DNA from: DP-19 sp036496285
GTDB taxonomy: Bacteria > Desulfobacterota > Binatia > UTPRO1
Direction: 5' to 3'
DNA: 64,000 nucleotides
NCBI GenBank assembly: GCA_036496285.1
Contig: DASXLI010000095.1
Location: 1 to 64,000, forward strand
The position numbers were made by a program, and so were the translations under genes. The notes below the pieces were generated by a model. It saw only the letters and a program-made list of their open reading frames with translations, was not told the origin of the DNA and ran no database searches. The number at the start of each line of letters is the position of its first letter. Position 1 is the stretch's first letter. Positions 7,551-16,940 of the stretch are shown here, in pieces.

Positions 7551-8378
7551 TCAGCCGCCCGCCGGCACGGTCGCGCGAAAGCGGCGGCCCATCGTTCCCG
7601 CCACCCGGCGGAGCCACGAGCGGGGAACGACCCCGGTCAGGGTGACCGCCACGCGGTTTGCGATGCCCGGAACGCAGACCGGCTCGCGCCGGCGGAGCGC
7701 CGCGAGCGACGCGTCGACCACGTCGTCCGCCGACATCCATGCGAGGCCCGGAATGCCGGCCGTGTCGATCCCCGCCCGATCCTGGAACTCGGTGCGGGTG
7801 AAACCGGGACAGAGGGCCTGCACGCAGACGTTCGTGCCGCGCAGCTCCTCGGTGATCGCCTCGGTGAAGCTGCTCACCCAGGCCTTGCTCGCGCTGTAGG
7901 TCGCGGTGAAGGGCCCGGGCTGGAACGCCGCGACCGACGACACGTTGACGATCGCCCCGCTGTTGCGGGCGAGCATGCCCGGCAGCGCCGCGCGGGTGAG
8001 CCGCATCAGCGCGACGATGTTCACGCGGATCTCCTCCTCCTCGCGCACCGGGTCGAGCTCGGCGAACGAGCCGAACGTGCCGAAGCCGGCGTTGTTGACG
8101 AGGACGTCGGGCGGATCGGCGGCGAGGCGCGCCACGACGGTCTCGACGTCGCCCGGCTCGCGCAGATCCGCGACCACGACCTCGGGCCTCGTCCCGCCGG
8201 CGCGCAGGCGCTCGGCCAGCGTGTCGAGCCGCTCGCGCGAACGGGCGACCAGCGTGACGTCCGCTCCCTCGCGTGCCAGGCGCGCGGCGAAGGCCGCCCC
8301 GATCCCCGACGAGGCGCCGGTGACGAGCGCGCGGCGCCGCGCCGGCGCGCTCTTCTCCGCGGTGAGCGAGTATGTCAT
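7551..8378 (-). CDS. Short-chain dehydrogenase/reductase
   Basis: 275 aa from ATG 8378, which has GGGAGGGAAG directly upstream; a longer in-frame reading from 8429 would run into the divergent gene and is less likely. It is a classical SDR: TGASSGIG cofactor loop, NNAG, a catalytic Ser in NVSSV and YSASK with the Tyr/Lys pair. The Arg-containing segment after the second strand (ARSRERL) suggests NADP preference. The C terminus has a hydrophobic/basic region. The substrate cannot be told from the sequence. It is divergent from the amino-acid transporter with only 15 nt between the starts. Confidence 0.85.
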   Translation of the reverse strand: MTYSLTAEKSAPARRRALVTGASSGIGAAFAARLAREGADVTLVARSRERLDTLAERLRAGGTRPEVVVADLREPGDVETVVARLAADPPDVLVNNAGFGTFGSFAELDPVREEEEIRVNIVALMRLTRAALPGMLARNSGAIVNVSSVAAFQPGPFTATYSASKAWVSSFTEAITEELRGTNVCVQALCPGFTRTEFQDRAGIDTAGIPGLAWMSADDVVDASLAALRRREPVCVPGIANRVAVTLTGVVPRSWLRRVAGTMGRRFRATVPAGG

Positions 8379-8393
8379 GGCTTCCCTCCCGAC

Positions 8394-9956
8394 GTGGGCG
8401 GCTATCGCACGAGGACGTATCGGATTCAACGCGCGGTCGCGCTCGTCGTGCTCGCGCTCGGCTGCCTGCGCGGCACCGCGGCGGCCGACGACGCTCTGGC
8501 GCGCCTGCGCGCGGCCGGCGAGCTACGCTGGGGCGCCGATGCGCAGGGCGGCGCCCCGTACGTGTTCCAGGATCCGATGGATCCCACGCATCTCATCGGC
8601 TTCGAGGTGGAGCTGGCGGACGCGGTGGCGCGCGGGCTCGGCGTCCGCGCCCGTCCCGTGCCGGGGCAATGGGAGTCGCTGCTCGAGCTGCTCACGCGCG
8701 GCGACTTCGACGTCGCGCTGAACGGCATCGAGGTCGCCCCGGAGAAGGAGCGCGTCTGCCGGCTGAGCCATCCCTACTATGCGGCCGCGGAACGGCTGAC
8801 GGTCCGGGCGGACGACGGCGGCGCGCCGCGCGGCCTCGACGACGTCCGGGGACGGCCGGTCGGCACACTGCCTGGCTCGCTCGCGGAGCGCATCCTCGGC
8901 CGCTCCGGCGCGCTCGTCCGCACCTACGAGGGCGGGCAGAACGAGATCTACGCCGACCTCGCGCTCGGCCGCACCGACGCGGTGCTCCTCGACGCCCCGA
9001 TCACCCGCTACTACGCGGAGATCGATCCGCGGCTGCGCGTCCTCGACGGGTCCTTCGGCGAGGTACGGTACGCGATCGCCACCCGCCGCGAGGACGAGGC
9101 GCTCACCGCGGCCTTGAACGACGTACTCGACCGCCTCGCACGCGACGGCACCCTGCGCCGCATCTACGAGCGCTGGGGCCTCTGGAACCCCGAGACCGCC
9201 GCACTGCTCGGCGACCCGGCGCCCGCCTCCGGCCAGGTCGCGGAGGCGTTCGCCGCCTGGCGCGCGGCCGTCGGCGCGCTGCCGCCGTTCTCGGTCCGCC
9301 TGCGCGAATGGTACCCCCGGAGTCAGGCGCTCTTCGCCCGCGCCGCGCTCATGACCCTGGCGCTCGCGCTCGCGGCGATGGCGGTCGCCGTCACGCTCGG
9401 GGCGGTGCTGGCGCTCGCCCGCGTGTACGGGCCCAAGCCGGTTGCGTGGGCGGCGACCGGCTACATCGAGTTCATGCGCGGCACGCCGCTCCTGGTGCAG
9501 CTCGTGATGCTGTACTTCGGCCTGCCGGAGCTCGGCATCACGCTCGATCCGTTCGTCGCCGGGGCGCTGGCGCTCGGCCTCAACTACGCCGCCGCGGAGG
9601 CCGAGAACTACCGCGCCGGCCTGGAAAGCGTGCACGTGGGCCAGCTCGAGGCCGCCTGGTGCCTGCGTCTCTCGACCTGGCAGGCCTTGCGCTGGGTGAT
9701 CGGGCCGCAGGCGGTGCGGGTCGCCATCCCGCCCGTCACGAACGACTTCATCGCGCTCCTGAAGGACAGCTCGCTCGTCTCGCTCGTCACCTTGACCGAG
9801 CTCACCAAGACCTACGTCACGCTCGCGAACGCGACGCGTGACCACCTCGGCCTCGGCCTCGTGGTCGCCGCCTGGTACCTCGCGATCGGCCTGCCCTTCG
9901 CCCGCCTGGCGCGCTGGGCCGAGCTGCGGCTCGGCCGCCATCTGCGTCCCGCATGA
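8394..9956 (+). CDS. Fused substrate-binding protein and permease of polar amino-acid ABC importer
   Basis: 520 aa with two normally separate subunits in one chain. Residues about 1-33 form a signal anchor. Residues about 35-265 are a family 3 periplasmic binding domain (GFEVELADAVARGLG, DFDVALNGIEV, GTLPGSLAERIL). Residues about 305-515 are a HisM/GlnP-type permease with several helices, EFMRGTPLLVQLVMLYFG and an EAA-type loop. The domain would bind a polar amino acid in the periplasm and pass it through the permease, with energy from the ATPase encoded 22 nt downstream. The start is GTG 8394 with no clear Shine-Dalgarno; the SDR start lies just across a divergent 15-nt gap. Confidence 0.87.
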   Translation: MGGYRTRTYRIQRAVALVVLALGCLRGTAAADDALARLRAAGELRWGADAQGGAPYVFQDPMDPTHLIGFEVELADAVARGLGVRARPVPGQWESLLELLTRGDFDVALNGIEVAPEKERVCRLSHPYYAAAERLTVRADDGGAPRGLDDVRGRPVGTLPGSLAERILGRSGALVRTYEGGQNEIYADLALGRTDAVLLDAPITRYYAEIDPRLRVLDGSFGEVRYAIATRREDEALTAALNDVLDRLARDGTLRRIYERWGLWNPETAALLGDPAPASGQVAEAFAAWRAAVGALPPFSVRLREWYPRSQALFARAALMTLALALAAMAVAVTLGAVLALARVYGPKPVAWAATGYIEFMRGTPLLVQLVMLYFGLPELGITLDPFVAGALALGLNYAAAEAENYRAGLESVHVGQLEAAWCLRLSTWQALRWVIGPQAVRVAIPPVTNDFIALLKDSSLVSLVTLTELTKTYVTLANATRDHLGLGLVVAAWYLAIGLPFARLARWAELRLGRHLRPA

Positions 9957-9978
9957 GCCGGGCCACGGAGCGCCGCTA

Positions 9979-10659
9979 GTGCTGCGCGTCGTGGAGCTCG
10001 AGCACGCGTTCGCGCGCGCCGCTGCGCCGACGTTCCGCCACGTCTCGTTCGAGGCCGGGCCGGGGACGCTGGTCACGATCAGCGGCGCGAGCGGTGCCGG
10101 CAAGACCACCCTGCTCCGCTGCCTCGCCGGCCTCGAGCCCTTCCAGCGCGGCACCGTCGACGTCGGCGACGTGCGCGTCGAGGCGGACGGCGACGCCGCG
10201 GCGCACACCCGGCTGCGCGGCCACGTCGGCCTGGTCTTCCAGACCCTCGAGCTCTTCCCGCATCTCAGCGCACTCGAGAATTGCGTTCTCGCGCCGATGC
10301 GGGTGCGCGGCGCCCGCCGCGCCGAGGCCGAGGCCGCCGCGCGCGACCTGCTCGCGACGCTCGGCCTCGCCGACAAGTGCGCCGCCTACCCCGCGCACCT
10401 CTCCGGCGGGCAGCGCCAACGCGTCGCCATCGCGCGTGCCCTCGCGATGGCGCCGCGCGTGCTCCTGTACGACGAGCCGACGAGCGCGCTCGACCCGTCC
10501 CTGCGCGACGAGGTGCTCGATGCCCTGCAGCGCGTGCGCGCGACGGGCGTCGCGCAGGTCGTCGTCACGCACGACCCGACGTTCGCGTCCGCGGCCGTCG
10601 AGCGCCGCTACCTGCTCGCCGCCGGCACGCTCCGCGCCCTCGCGGACGCGGAGCGCTGA
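9979..10659 (+). CDS. ABC transporter ATP-binding protein, polar amino-acid type
   Basis: 226 aa from GTG 9979, chosen because CGGAG lies 8 nt upstream and the ATPase fold begins immediately (LRVVELEHAF). Walker A is GASGAGKTT, the Q-loop VFQTLELFPHLSALEN, the signature LSGGQRQR, Walker B VLLYDEPTSALDP and the switch His in VVTHD. It is a GlnQ/HisP-like ATPase. It lies 22 nt after the fused binding-protein/permease gene, so the two genes can encode a complete importer. The permease domain would dimerise with itself. Confidence 0.9.
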   Translation: MLRVVELEHAFARAAAPTFRHVSFEAGPGTLVTISGASGAGKTTLLRCLAGLEPFQRGTVDVGDVRVEADGDAAAHTRLRGHVGLVFQTLELFPHLSALENCVLAPMRVRGARRAEAEAAARDLLATLGLADKCAAYPAHLSGGQRQRVAIARALAMAPRVLLYDEPTSALDPSLRDEVLDALQRVRATGVAQVVVTHDPTFASAAVERRYLLAAGTLRALADAER

Positions 10660-10665
10660 CCACGC

Positions 10666-11871
<1,206 letters not shown>

Positions 11872-12032
11872 GATGTCGTCCCTCCTGGGCGGCGCCGAAG
11901 CTAGCGCATGTCACCGCCCATCGCCATCACGCGCGGGAGTCGCCATGGCGGACGCTTGATGATCTGCCACGACGAGGTGCGTATCGATCGGCCGAGACGA
12001 AGTTGCTACGCTGCGCTCTGGAGGCTTCGATC

Positions 12033-12425
12033 ATGACCCCCCGTATCGTCGCCCTGCTCGCCCTCCTCCCGCTCGGGTGCTCACTGCTCGTGCACCCGGA
12101 CACCCGTCCGTCGACGCGCGATGGCTCCGTCCGGAGCGCCGCCGCCGACGAGGAGGCCTACCGCGACGCCGTCCGCGACTACACCTACGCCTACGTCGAC
12201 GCCGACGGCGAGGCGCCCGACTTCGCCGGCGGCCTCGTCACCATCGCGGCGCGCCACGGGGTCGCCGACTGGGACGCTGCGGCCGGGACCTGGATCGCGA
12301 TCGGCGCGGGCCTGGCGCGCGCGCAGGTGAGCTCGGCGACCCTCGCCGACTTCAAGCGCACCGTCGGCCGCGCCGACCCGCTGCGCACGGCCGACATGCA
12401 GCGCGGCTTCGATCACGGCCGCTGA
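12033..12425 (+). CDS. Putative lipoprotein
   Basis: 130 aa from ATG 12033, which has GGAGG 8 nt upstream; an earlier in-frame start at 12003 is less good. The N terminus is a lipoprotein signal with LPLGC as the lipobox, so the mature protein would be acylated at Cys15. The mature part is small, acidic and helical (DEEAYRDAVRDYTYAYVDADG), with no recognised domain. It stands alone between two genes on the other strand. Confidence 0.7.
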   Translation: MTPRIVALLALLPLGCSLLVHPDTRPSTRDGSVRSAAADEEAYRDAVRDYTYAYVDADGEAPDFAGGLVTIAARHGVADWDAAAGTWIAIGAGLARAQVSSATLADFKRTVGRADPLRTADMQRGFDHGR

Positions 12426-12440
12426 GCGCCGCGCGCCCAG

Positions 12441-13862
12441 TCAGCGCGCCGCGAGCTCGAGCACGAGGCGGTGGAGGAACTCCACCCCGGTGCGCAGGCT
12501 CGCGAGCGGAATGCGCTCGTCGGCGCCGTGCGCCCGGCGCGCGTCCGCCTCGGTCGTTGGGATCGGGCTCAGTCCGTAGGCCGGAATGCCGGCGTCGCGC
12601 AGGAAGCGCGAGTCGGTCGCGACGCGCGACATGAACGGCACGATCGGCGCGCCGGGCCACATCGCGTCGGCGACCCGGCGGATCGCCGCCGGCCCTTCGC
12701 CCTCGAGCGGCGACGGCGCGGCCGCCGCGAACTCCTCGGTCGGCCGGATCACGAGCTCCGGGTCGCGCAGGACGCGGGCGAGCGTCGCCTGGACGTCGGC
12801 GACGCTCTCGTCCGGAAGGATGCGACAGTTGACGTTCGCGACGGCGTCGGCGGGCAGCGCGTTCCGGCGGGTGCCGCCCGTGACCGTGGTCGCGACGCAG
12901 GTGGTGCGAAGGGACGCAGCGAGCAGCGGATCGCGGTCGAGCACCGCGAGCGCCGCCGGCGGGATCGCGCCGGGCGCCCGGACCGCGACGCGCATCGCCC
13001 GCGCCAGCTCGCCCTCCTCGACGCCTGCGCGCGCCGCCAGGTAGGCGCGCGTCACCGGCAGGAGCCGCGCCGGAAAGCGCTGCCGTCCGAGCCGCTCGAG
13101 CCCCGCGGCGAGGCGGTAGATCGCGTTGTCGGCGAGCGGAACGGACGAGTGGCCGGTCGGCCCGCGGGCGGTGATCCCGTAGTCCTGGTAGCTCTTCTCG
13201 GCGGTCTGCAGGCTCACGAAGCGCACGCGGCCGTCGTCGCCGAGCACCGGGCTCCCGCCCTCGTTCAGAGCGAGCGCCGCCCGCACGGCGTCGGGGCGGT
13301 GCGCGAGCAGCCAGCGGATGCCGGCGCCGCCCGACTCCTCGTCACCCGTCCAGGCGAGGATCACGTCGCGCGCGAGCGGTACCCGCGTCTCGTGCAGGAG
13401 GAGCAGGACCTCGAGGCCGAGCGCCGCCATGCCGAGGTCGTCGTCGACGCCGCGGCCGATCAGGTAGCCGTCGCGCTCGGTCACGACGTGCGGCGAGGTC
13501 GACCAGCTCTGCCCCTCGGCGCCGACCACGTCGGTGTGGGCGAGCAGGAGGAGCGGCGGCGCGCTGCCGTCGCCCCGCAGGCGCGCGACGACGTTCTGCC
13601 GTCCCGGCCCGAACTCGGTCACCTCGTACGGGATGCCGGCACGCCGCAGGCGCTCGACGCCGAGCGCGACCGCGCGCGCCTCGTTGCCGGGCGGGCTCGT
13701 CGTGTCGGCGGCGACGAGCGCCGTGAGCAGCGCGCGCGCGTCGCGCGCCGCCGCGTCGTAGTCGATCGCCGCCGGCGCACTGCCGGCGGGGCCACCGTGG
13801 CGGCCCGCCCCAGGCGCCGCGCAGGCGCAGAGACCGAGCAGGGCGAGCGCGACGGCCCTCAT
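12441..13862 (-). CDS. M20-family metallopeptidase, probably a lipoprotein
   Basis: 473 aa. The N terminus looks like an export signal with Cys residues near 12-14 (LLGLCAC), so a lipid anchor is possible. M20/M25/M40 motifs are present: LLAHTDVV for the first zinc His and Asp, GRGVDDD for the bridging Asp, and TGDEESGG with the catalytic Glu. The dimerisation lid (GPTGHSSVP) and the C-terminal metal-binding region follow. It would hydrolyse a peptide or N-acyl amino acid, similar to carboxypeptidase S. The substrate is unknown. It lies 16 nt downstream of the deoxyhypusine-synthase-family gene, so cotranscription is likely. Confidence 0.85.
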   Translation of the reverse strand: MRAVALALLGLCACAAPGAGRHGGPAGSAPAAIDYDAAARDARALLTALVAADTTSPPGNEARAVALGVERLRRAGIPYEVTEFGPGRQNVVARLRGDGSAPPLLLLAHTDVVGAEGQSWSTSPHVVTERDGYLIGRGVDDDLGMAALGLEVLLLLHETRVPLARDVILAWTGDEESGGAGIRWLLAHRPDAVRAALALNEGGSPVLGDDGRVRFVSLQTAEKSYQDYGITARGPTGHSSVPLADNAIYRLAAGLERLGRQRFPARLLPVTRAYLAARAGVEEGELARAMRVAVRAPGAIPPAALAVLDRDPLLAASLRTTCVATTVTGGTRRNALPADAVANVNCRILPDESVADVQATLARVLRDPELVIRPTEEFAAAAPSPLEGEGPAAIRRVADAMWPGAPIVPFMSRVATDSRFLRDAGIPAYGLSPIPTTEADARRAHGADERIPLASLRTGVEFLHRLVLELAAR

Positions 13863-13878
13863 CGACGGCGCGGGCAGG

Positions 13879-14847
13879 CTACCAGCCGAGCACGTAGGCG
13901 AAGACGAGCGGCGCGACGATCGTCGCGTCGGACTCGATGATGAACTTCGGCGTCGTCTCCGCGAGCTTGCCCCAGGTGATCTTCTCGTTCGGCACCGCGC
14001 CGCTGTAGCTGCCGAGGCTCGTCGTGGAATCGCTGATCTGGCAGAAGTACGCCCAGAGCGGCACGCCCTCGCGCCGCAGGTCCTGATGCAGCATCGGGAC
14101 GACGCAGATCGGAAAGTCGCCCGCGATGCCGCCGCCGATCTGGAAGAAGCCGATCGGCGCCTGCGCCGACGTGGCCGTGTACCACTCCGCGAGCGCCGTC
14201 ATGTACTCGATGCCGGTGCGGACCGTGTGGACGTTGCGGATCTTCCCCTCGATGCAATGCGCCGCGAAGATGTTGCCGAGGGTCGAGTCCTCCCAGCCCG
14301 GGACGAAGATCGGCAGGCTCTTCTCGGCCGCCGCGAGAAGCCAGGAGTTCTTCGGGTCGATCTGGTAGTGGCCGCGCAGCTTCCCGGACAGGAGAATGCG
14401 GTAGAGGAACTCGTGCGGGAAGAAGCGCGTGCCCGCGCGATCGGCCGTCGTCCATTCGTCGAGCACGGCGTGCTCGATGCGCCGGATGGCCTCCTCCTCC
14501 GGGATGCAGGTGTCCGTCACCCTGTTCAGGTGGCGCGCGTGCAGCGCCGCCTCCTCGGCCGGCGTCAGCTCCCGGTAGTTCGGTACCCGCACGTAGTGGT
14601 CGTGCGCCACCAGATTGAACACGTCCTCCTCGAGGTTGGCGCCGGTGCAGGTGATGGCGTGGACCTTGTCGCGCCGGATCATCTCCGCGAGAGAGAGCCC
14701 GAGCTCCGCCGTCGACATCGCTCCCGCGAGCGTGACGAACATGCGTCCGCCACCCGCGAGCAGCGCCGTCCACCCCTCGGCGGCGTCCACGAGCGTCGCC
14801 GCGTTGAAGTGACGATAGTGATGCTTGATGAACGCGCTGATCGTCAT
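13879..14847 (-). CDS. Deoxyhypusine synthase family protein
   Basis: 322 aa. The fold and motifs follow deoxyhypusine synthase: TCTGANLEEDVFNL near the NAD site, GGGIAGDFPI, and the catalytic-lysine segment TWGKLAE (Lys294), then SDATIVAPL. Archaeal and eukaryotic enzymes transfer an aminobutyl group from spermidine to eIF5A. Bacteria lack eIF5A, and bacterial members are thought to act in polyamine synthesis by transferring the group to a small amine. I infer a homospermidine or related polyamine enzyme, NAD-dependent and cytoplasmic. No other polyamine gene is adjacent. Downstream on the same strand is the M20 peptidase. Confidence 0.83.
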   Translation of the reverse strand: MTISAFIKHHYRHFNAATLVDAAEGWTALLAGGGRMFVTLAGAMSTAELGLSLAEMIRRDKVHAITCTGANLEEDVFNLVAHDHYVRVPNYRELTPAEEAALHARHLNRVTDTCIPEEEAIRRIEHAVLDEWTTADRAGTRFFPHEFLYRILLSGKLRGHYQIDPKNSWLLAAAEKSLPIFVPGWEDSTLGNIFAAHCIEGKIRNVHTVRTGIEYMTALAEWYTATSAQAPIGFFQIGGGIAGDFPICVVPMLHQDLRREGVPLWAYFCQISDSTTSLGSYSGAVPNEKITWGKLAETTPKFIIESDATIVAPLVFAYVLGW

Positions 14848-14876
14848 GCCAACGGCATATACGGAGAACCACCGCG

Positions 14877-14907
14877 GCTGCCAAGCGCGCGGGGTTCCCC
14901 TGGCAGC
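14877..14907. promoter_or_regulatory. Nested inverted repeat in divergent intergenic region
   Basis: Arms GCTGCCA (14877-14883) and TGGCAGC (14901-14907) enclose a second short repeat, GGGG-TT-CCCC. It lies between the divergent starts of the deoxyhypusine-synthase-family gene and the DUF427 gene. It could be an operator or an RNA hairpin. Confidence 0.3.
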
Positions 14908-14942
14908 GCGCGACGCGTAGTCTCACGCCGAAGGAGGACGAC

Positions 14943-15227
14943 ATGCCGAAAGCGACCTGGAACGGCGCTGTGCTCGCCGAGAGCGACCGCTGCGAGGTCG
15001 TCGAGGGCAATCCGTATTTTCCGCCCGACGCGATCGACCGGCGCTACTTCCGCGACAGCGCGACGCACACGATCTGTCCGTGGAAGGGCACCGCGAGCTA
15101 CTTCGACGTCGTCGTGAACGGCGACACCAACGCCGATGCCGCGTGGTACTACCCGGACCCGAAGCCCGCGGCGGGGCAGATCAAGGACTACGTCGCCTTC
15201 TGGCACGGGGTCCGCGTCGAGGCCTGA
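14943..15227 (+). CDS. DUF427 domain-containing protein
   Basis: 94 aa. The sequence is typical of DUF427: ATWNGAVLAESD at the start, YFPPDAI, CPWKGTASYFDV and a terminal ending in VAFWHGVRVEA. It is a small cytoplasmic beta-rich protein whose biochemical role is not established. ATG 14943 follows a clear AAGGAGG. It is transcribed alone, with a hairpin just after the stop codon. Confidence 0.85.
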   Translation: MPKATWNGAVLAESDRCEVVEGNPYFPPDAIDRRYFRDSATHTICPWKGTASYFDVVVNGDTNADAAWYYPDPKPAAGQIKDYVAFWHGVRVEA

Positions 15228-15229
15228 GA

Positions 15230-15248
15230 CCGGCCGCCGCACGGCCGG
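15230..15248 (+). terminator. Short hairpin after DUF427 gene
   Basis: CCGGCCG and CGGCCGG pair perfectly around loop CCGCA, starting 3 nt after the DUF427 stop codon. No U tract follows, so termination would depend on the stem alone or on Rho. Confidence 0.45.
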
Positions 15249-15326
15249 CCGCGTTCATTCCCCGGCGCGGGTGTCAGCTCTGTGTCACCTGCCTGCACGG
15301 AAGCCGTGGGAGTTCGGAGCTTCGCC

Positions 15327-16277
15327 ATGGCATGCGCGTTGCTTCCCTATCCCTCGATGGAGTCGGATCCGGGACAAGTCATCCGCTCGCTGCGGATGGC
15401 ACTCGAGATGAGCCAGGCCGAGTTCGCGCGCGCCTCGGGCTGGTCGGCGTCGACGATCTCCAGCTGGGAACGCGGGCGCGCGAAGCCGAGCCGCCTCGCG
15501 TTCAAGACGATCCTTGCGTTCGCCGAGGAGCGCGGCATCCGCTATCGCCCGCGCAGCACGTCGACGGCGCTCGTGCTGGCGCAACCGCAGCTCGAGAGCG
15601 CGAACGGCTACGCGTCGGCCCGGCCCGGACACGATCCGCGCGCGCCCCGCGTCGAGCGCTTGCCCGCCGGCCCCGCACCGCACCTACGGCCGCTGCTCTA
15701 TGCGGATCCGGTCACCCACGCAGCGCACTCCCCGGTCGAGCCGCCGCGCTGGAGCGCGGAGGCGAGCTTCCGCTTCACGCTCGGCGGACGGCCGCATCGC
15801 TCGCTGCCGCGCGGCATCGCGGAGGCCGGGATCGTCGCGCTCGCGTTCTGCGCCGCCTGGCTGCTCGCGGAGCCCGTGCAGCGCTGGCTCCGTCCGGCGC
15901 CCCCGGTCGTCGCAACGGCGTCCGCGCCGCCGTTGGTGCCCGCCGCGCTCCCCGGCGGCGCCGCTCAGCTACCCTCGATCACCGCCCCGCCCGCCCCGGC
16001 TGTCGCGCCGATGCTCGTGCCGGCCGACGCGCCGCCCGAGCCGGCCGTCGACGCCGCGCCCGCGCCGCTCGTGACCGCCCGGCTCGAGAGCATCCTCACC
16101 ATCGGCGGCGAGGCGCGGGCGACCTTCCGCACCCCCAACGACGCCGTGACCGTCGAAACCGGCGAGTGGCTCGGCAGTCAGCAGATCTCGCGCATCGCCG
16201 ACGACGGCGTGACCCTGCTCGACCGCGCCGGCATCTCGCGCCGCGTACACGTCGGCCAGCAGATCAACTTCGACTGA
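15327..16277 (+). CDS. Membrane-anchored Xre-type protein with GspC/PilP-like tail
   Basis: 316 aa from ATG 15327, with CGGAG 7 nt upstream; ATG 15357 is a possible shorter start. Residues about 16-72 are an Xre/Cro helix-turn-helix (MSQAEFARASGWSASTIS, SSWERGRAKP). A Pro-rich linker follows, then one membrane helix at about 168-188. The rest is a Pro/Ala linker and a C-terminal beta domain at about 250-316 (LESILTIGGEARATF, GEWLGSQQIS, VHVGQQINF) that resembles the periplasmic domain of GspC or PilP. The DNA-binding-like part would be cytoplasmic and the tail periplasmic, an organisation reminiscent of RodZ. It stands alone. The role could be envelope sensing or scaffolding; neither is shown. 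Confidence 0.75.
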   Translation: MACALLPYPSMESDPGQVIRSLRMALEMSQAEFARASGWSASTISSWERGRAKPSRLAFKTILAFAEERGIRYRPRSTSTALVLAQPQLESANGYASARPGHDPRAPRVERLPAGPAPHLRPLLYADPVTHAAHSPVEPPRWSAEASFRFTLGGRPHRSLPRGIAEAGIVALAFCAAWLLAEPVQRWLRPAPPVVATASAPPLVPAALPGGAAQLPSITAPPAPAVAPMLVPADAPPEPAVDAAPAPLVTARLESILTIGGEARATFRTPNDAVTVETGEWLGSQQISRIADDGVTLLDRAGISRRVHVGQQINFD

Positions 16278-16298
16278 GGCCCGGAACGGGCGAGGCGC

Positions 16299-16595
16299 TC
16301 AGTTCCCCGTCCAGCGATCGCTCTGTTGGTTCGGCTGTCCGAACTCCTGCTGCTGCGCGTTCTGCTTGCTGTCCTCGGCGGACTTCTTCGCGTCACGCAT
16401 CTCGGCGCCCTGGTCGTCGAGCTCCTCGCGGCGTTTCTCCTTGCGCCGCTCGGTGCGCACCTTCTGCTGCTCGTATACGACGAGCGGGTCCTTCGCCCCG
16501 TTGCGGGCGCGGGCCGGCGTCGGCGCCAGCATCTCGTAGATCAGCGCGACCACGGCAAAAGCGAGCAGGAGTTTCGGCAATTTGATGGCTTCCAT
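16299..16595 (-). CDS. Small charged membrane-anchored or exported protein
   Basis: 98 aa from ATG 16595, which has GGAG 7 nt upstream; a longer reading from 16646 lacks a good site. An N-terminal hydrophobic segment (KLLLAFAVVALIYEMLAP) is followed by ARARNGA, a possible cleavage site. The rest is highly charged and probably helical (RRKEKRREELDDQ), ending Gln/Asn-rich. No family is recognised. Its end is close to the end of the convergent Xre-membrane gene. Confidence 0.55.
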   Translation of the reverse strand: MEAIKLPKLLLAFAVVALIYEMLAPTPARARNGAKDPLVVYEQQKVRTERRKEKRREELDDQGAEMRDAKKSAEDSKQNAQQQEFGQPNQQSDRWTGN

Positions 16596-16940
16596 GTTGG
16601 CTCCGCAAATCGGCATGTGAATTGCGTACTTCAATACCTGTACCATCGATACGCCTACACCTCGACGGCGTCGACCCCCCTTGTGCGGCTCGCCCCAGCG
16701 GCTGCCAGCTTGCGAGATTGATGGTTTCGTTTACTATGGCGCGCCGCGTGATCATAATCGAGACGCATCCCGGATCGCGGACGCTTTCGATGCGATTCGC
16801 GACACATTTACCCCACCACCTTGTCGCATCGTTCGGCGCAGGAGCAGGCCCCGATGTTCCGGAGCTCCCGCACTGAAGTGCAACACACGTGCACCTAGCC
16901 CGGGCGCGTGAGACGTGACTGTCAGACGAAGGAGGAAGAC
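16596..16940. other. Intergenic region, lower GC
   Basis: 345 nt between divergent genes, visibly lower in GC than the surroundings. It probably carries promoters for both. TTGCGA (16710-16715) and TACTAT (16732-16737) at 16-bp spacing is a weak + strand candidate. No convincing coding frame or RNA gene was seen. Confidence 0.5.

Noticed and set aside
9838..9978. N-terminal extension of the amino-acid ATPase to ATG 9838
   Set aside because: The extension is low-complexity, lies within the permease gene, and GTG 9979 with CGGAG upstream fits the start of the ATPase fold.
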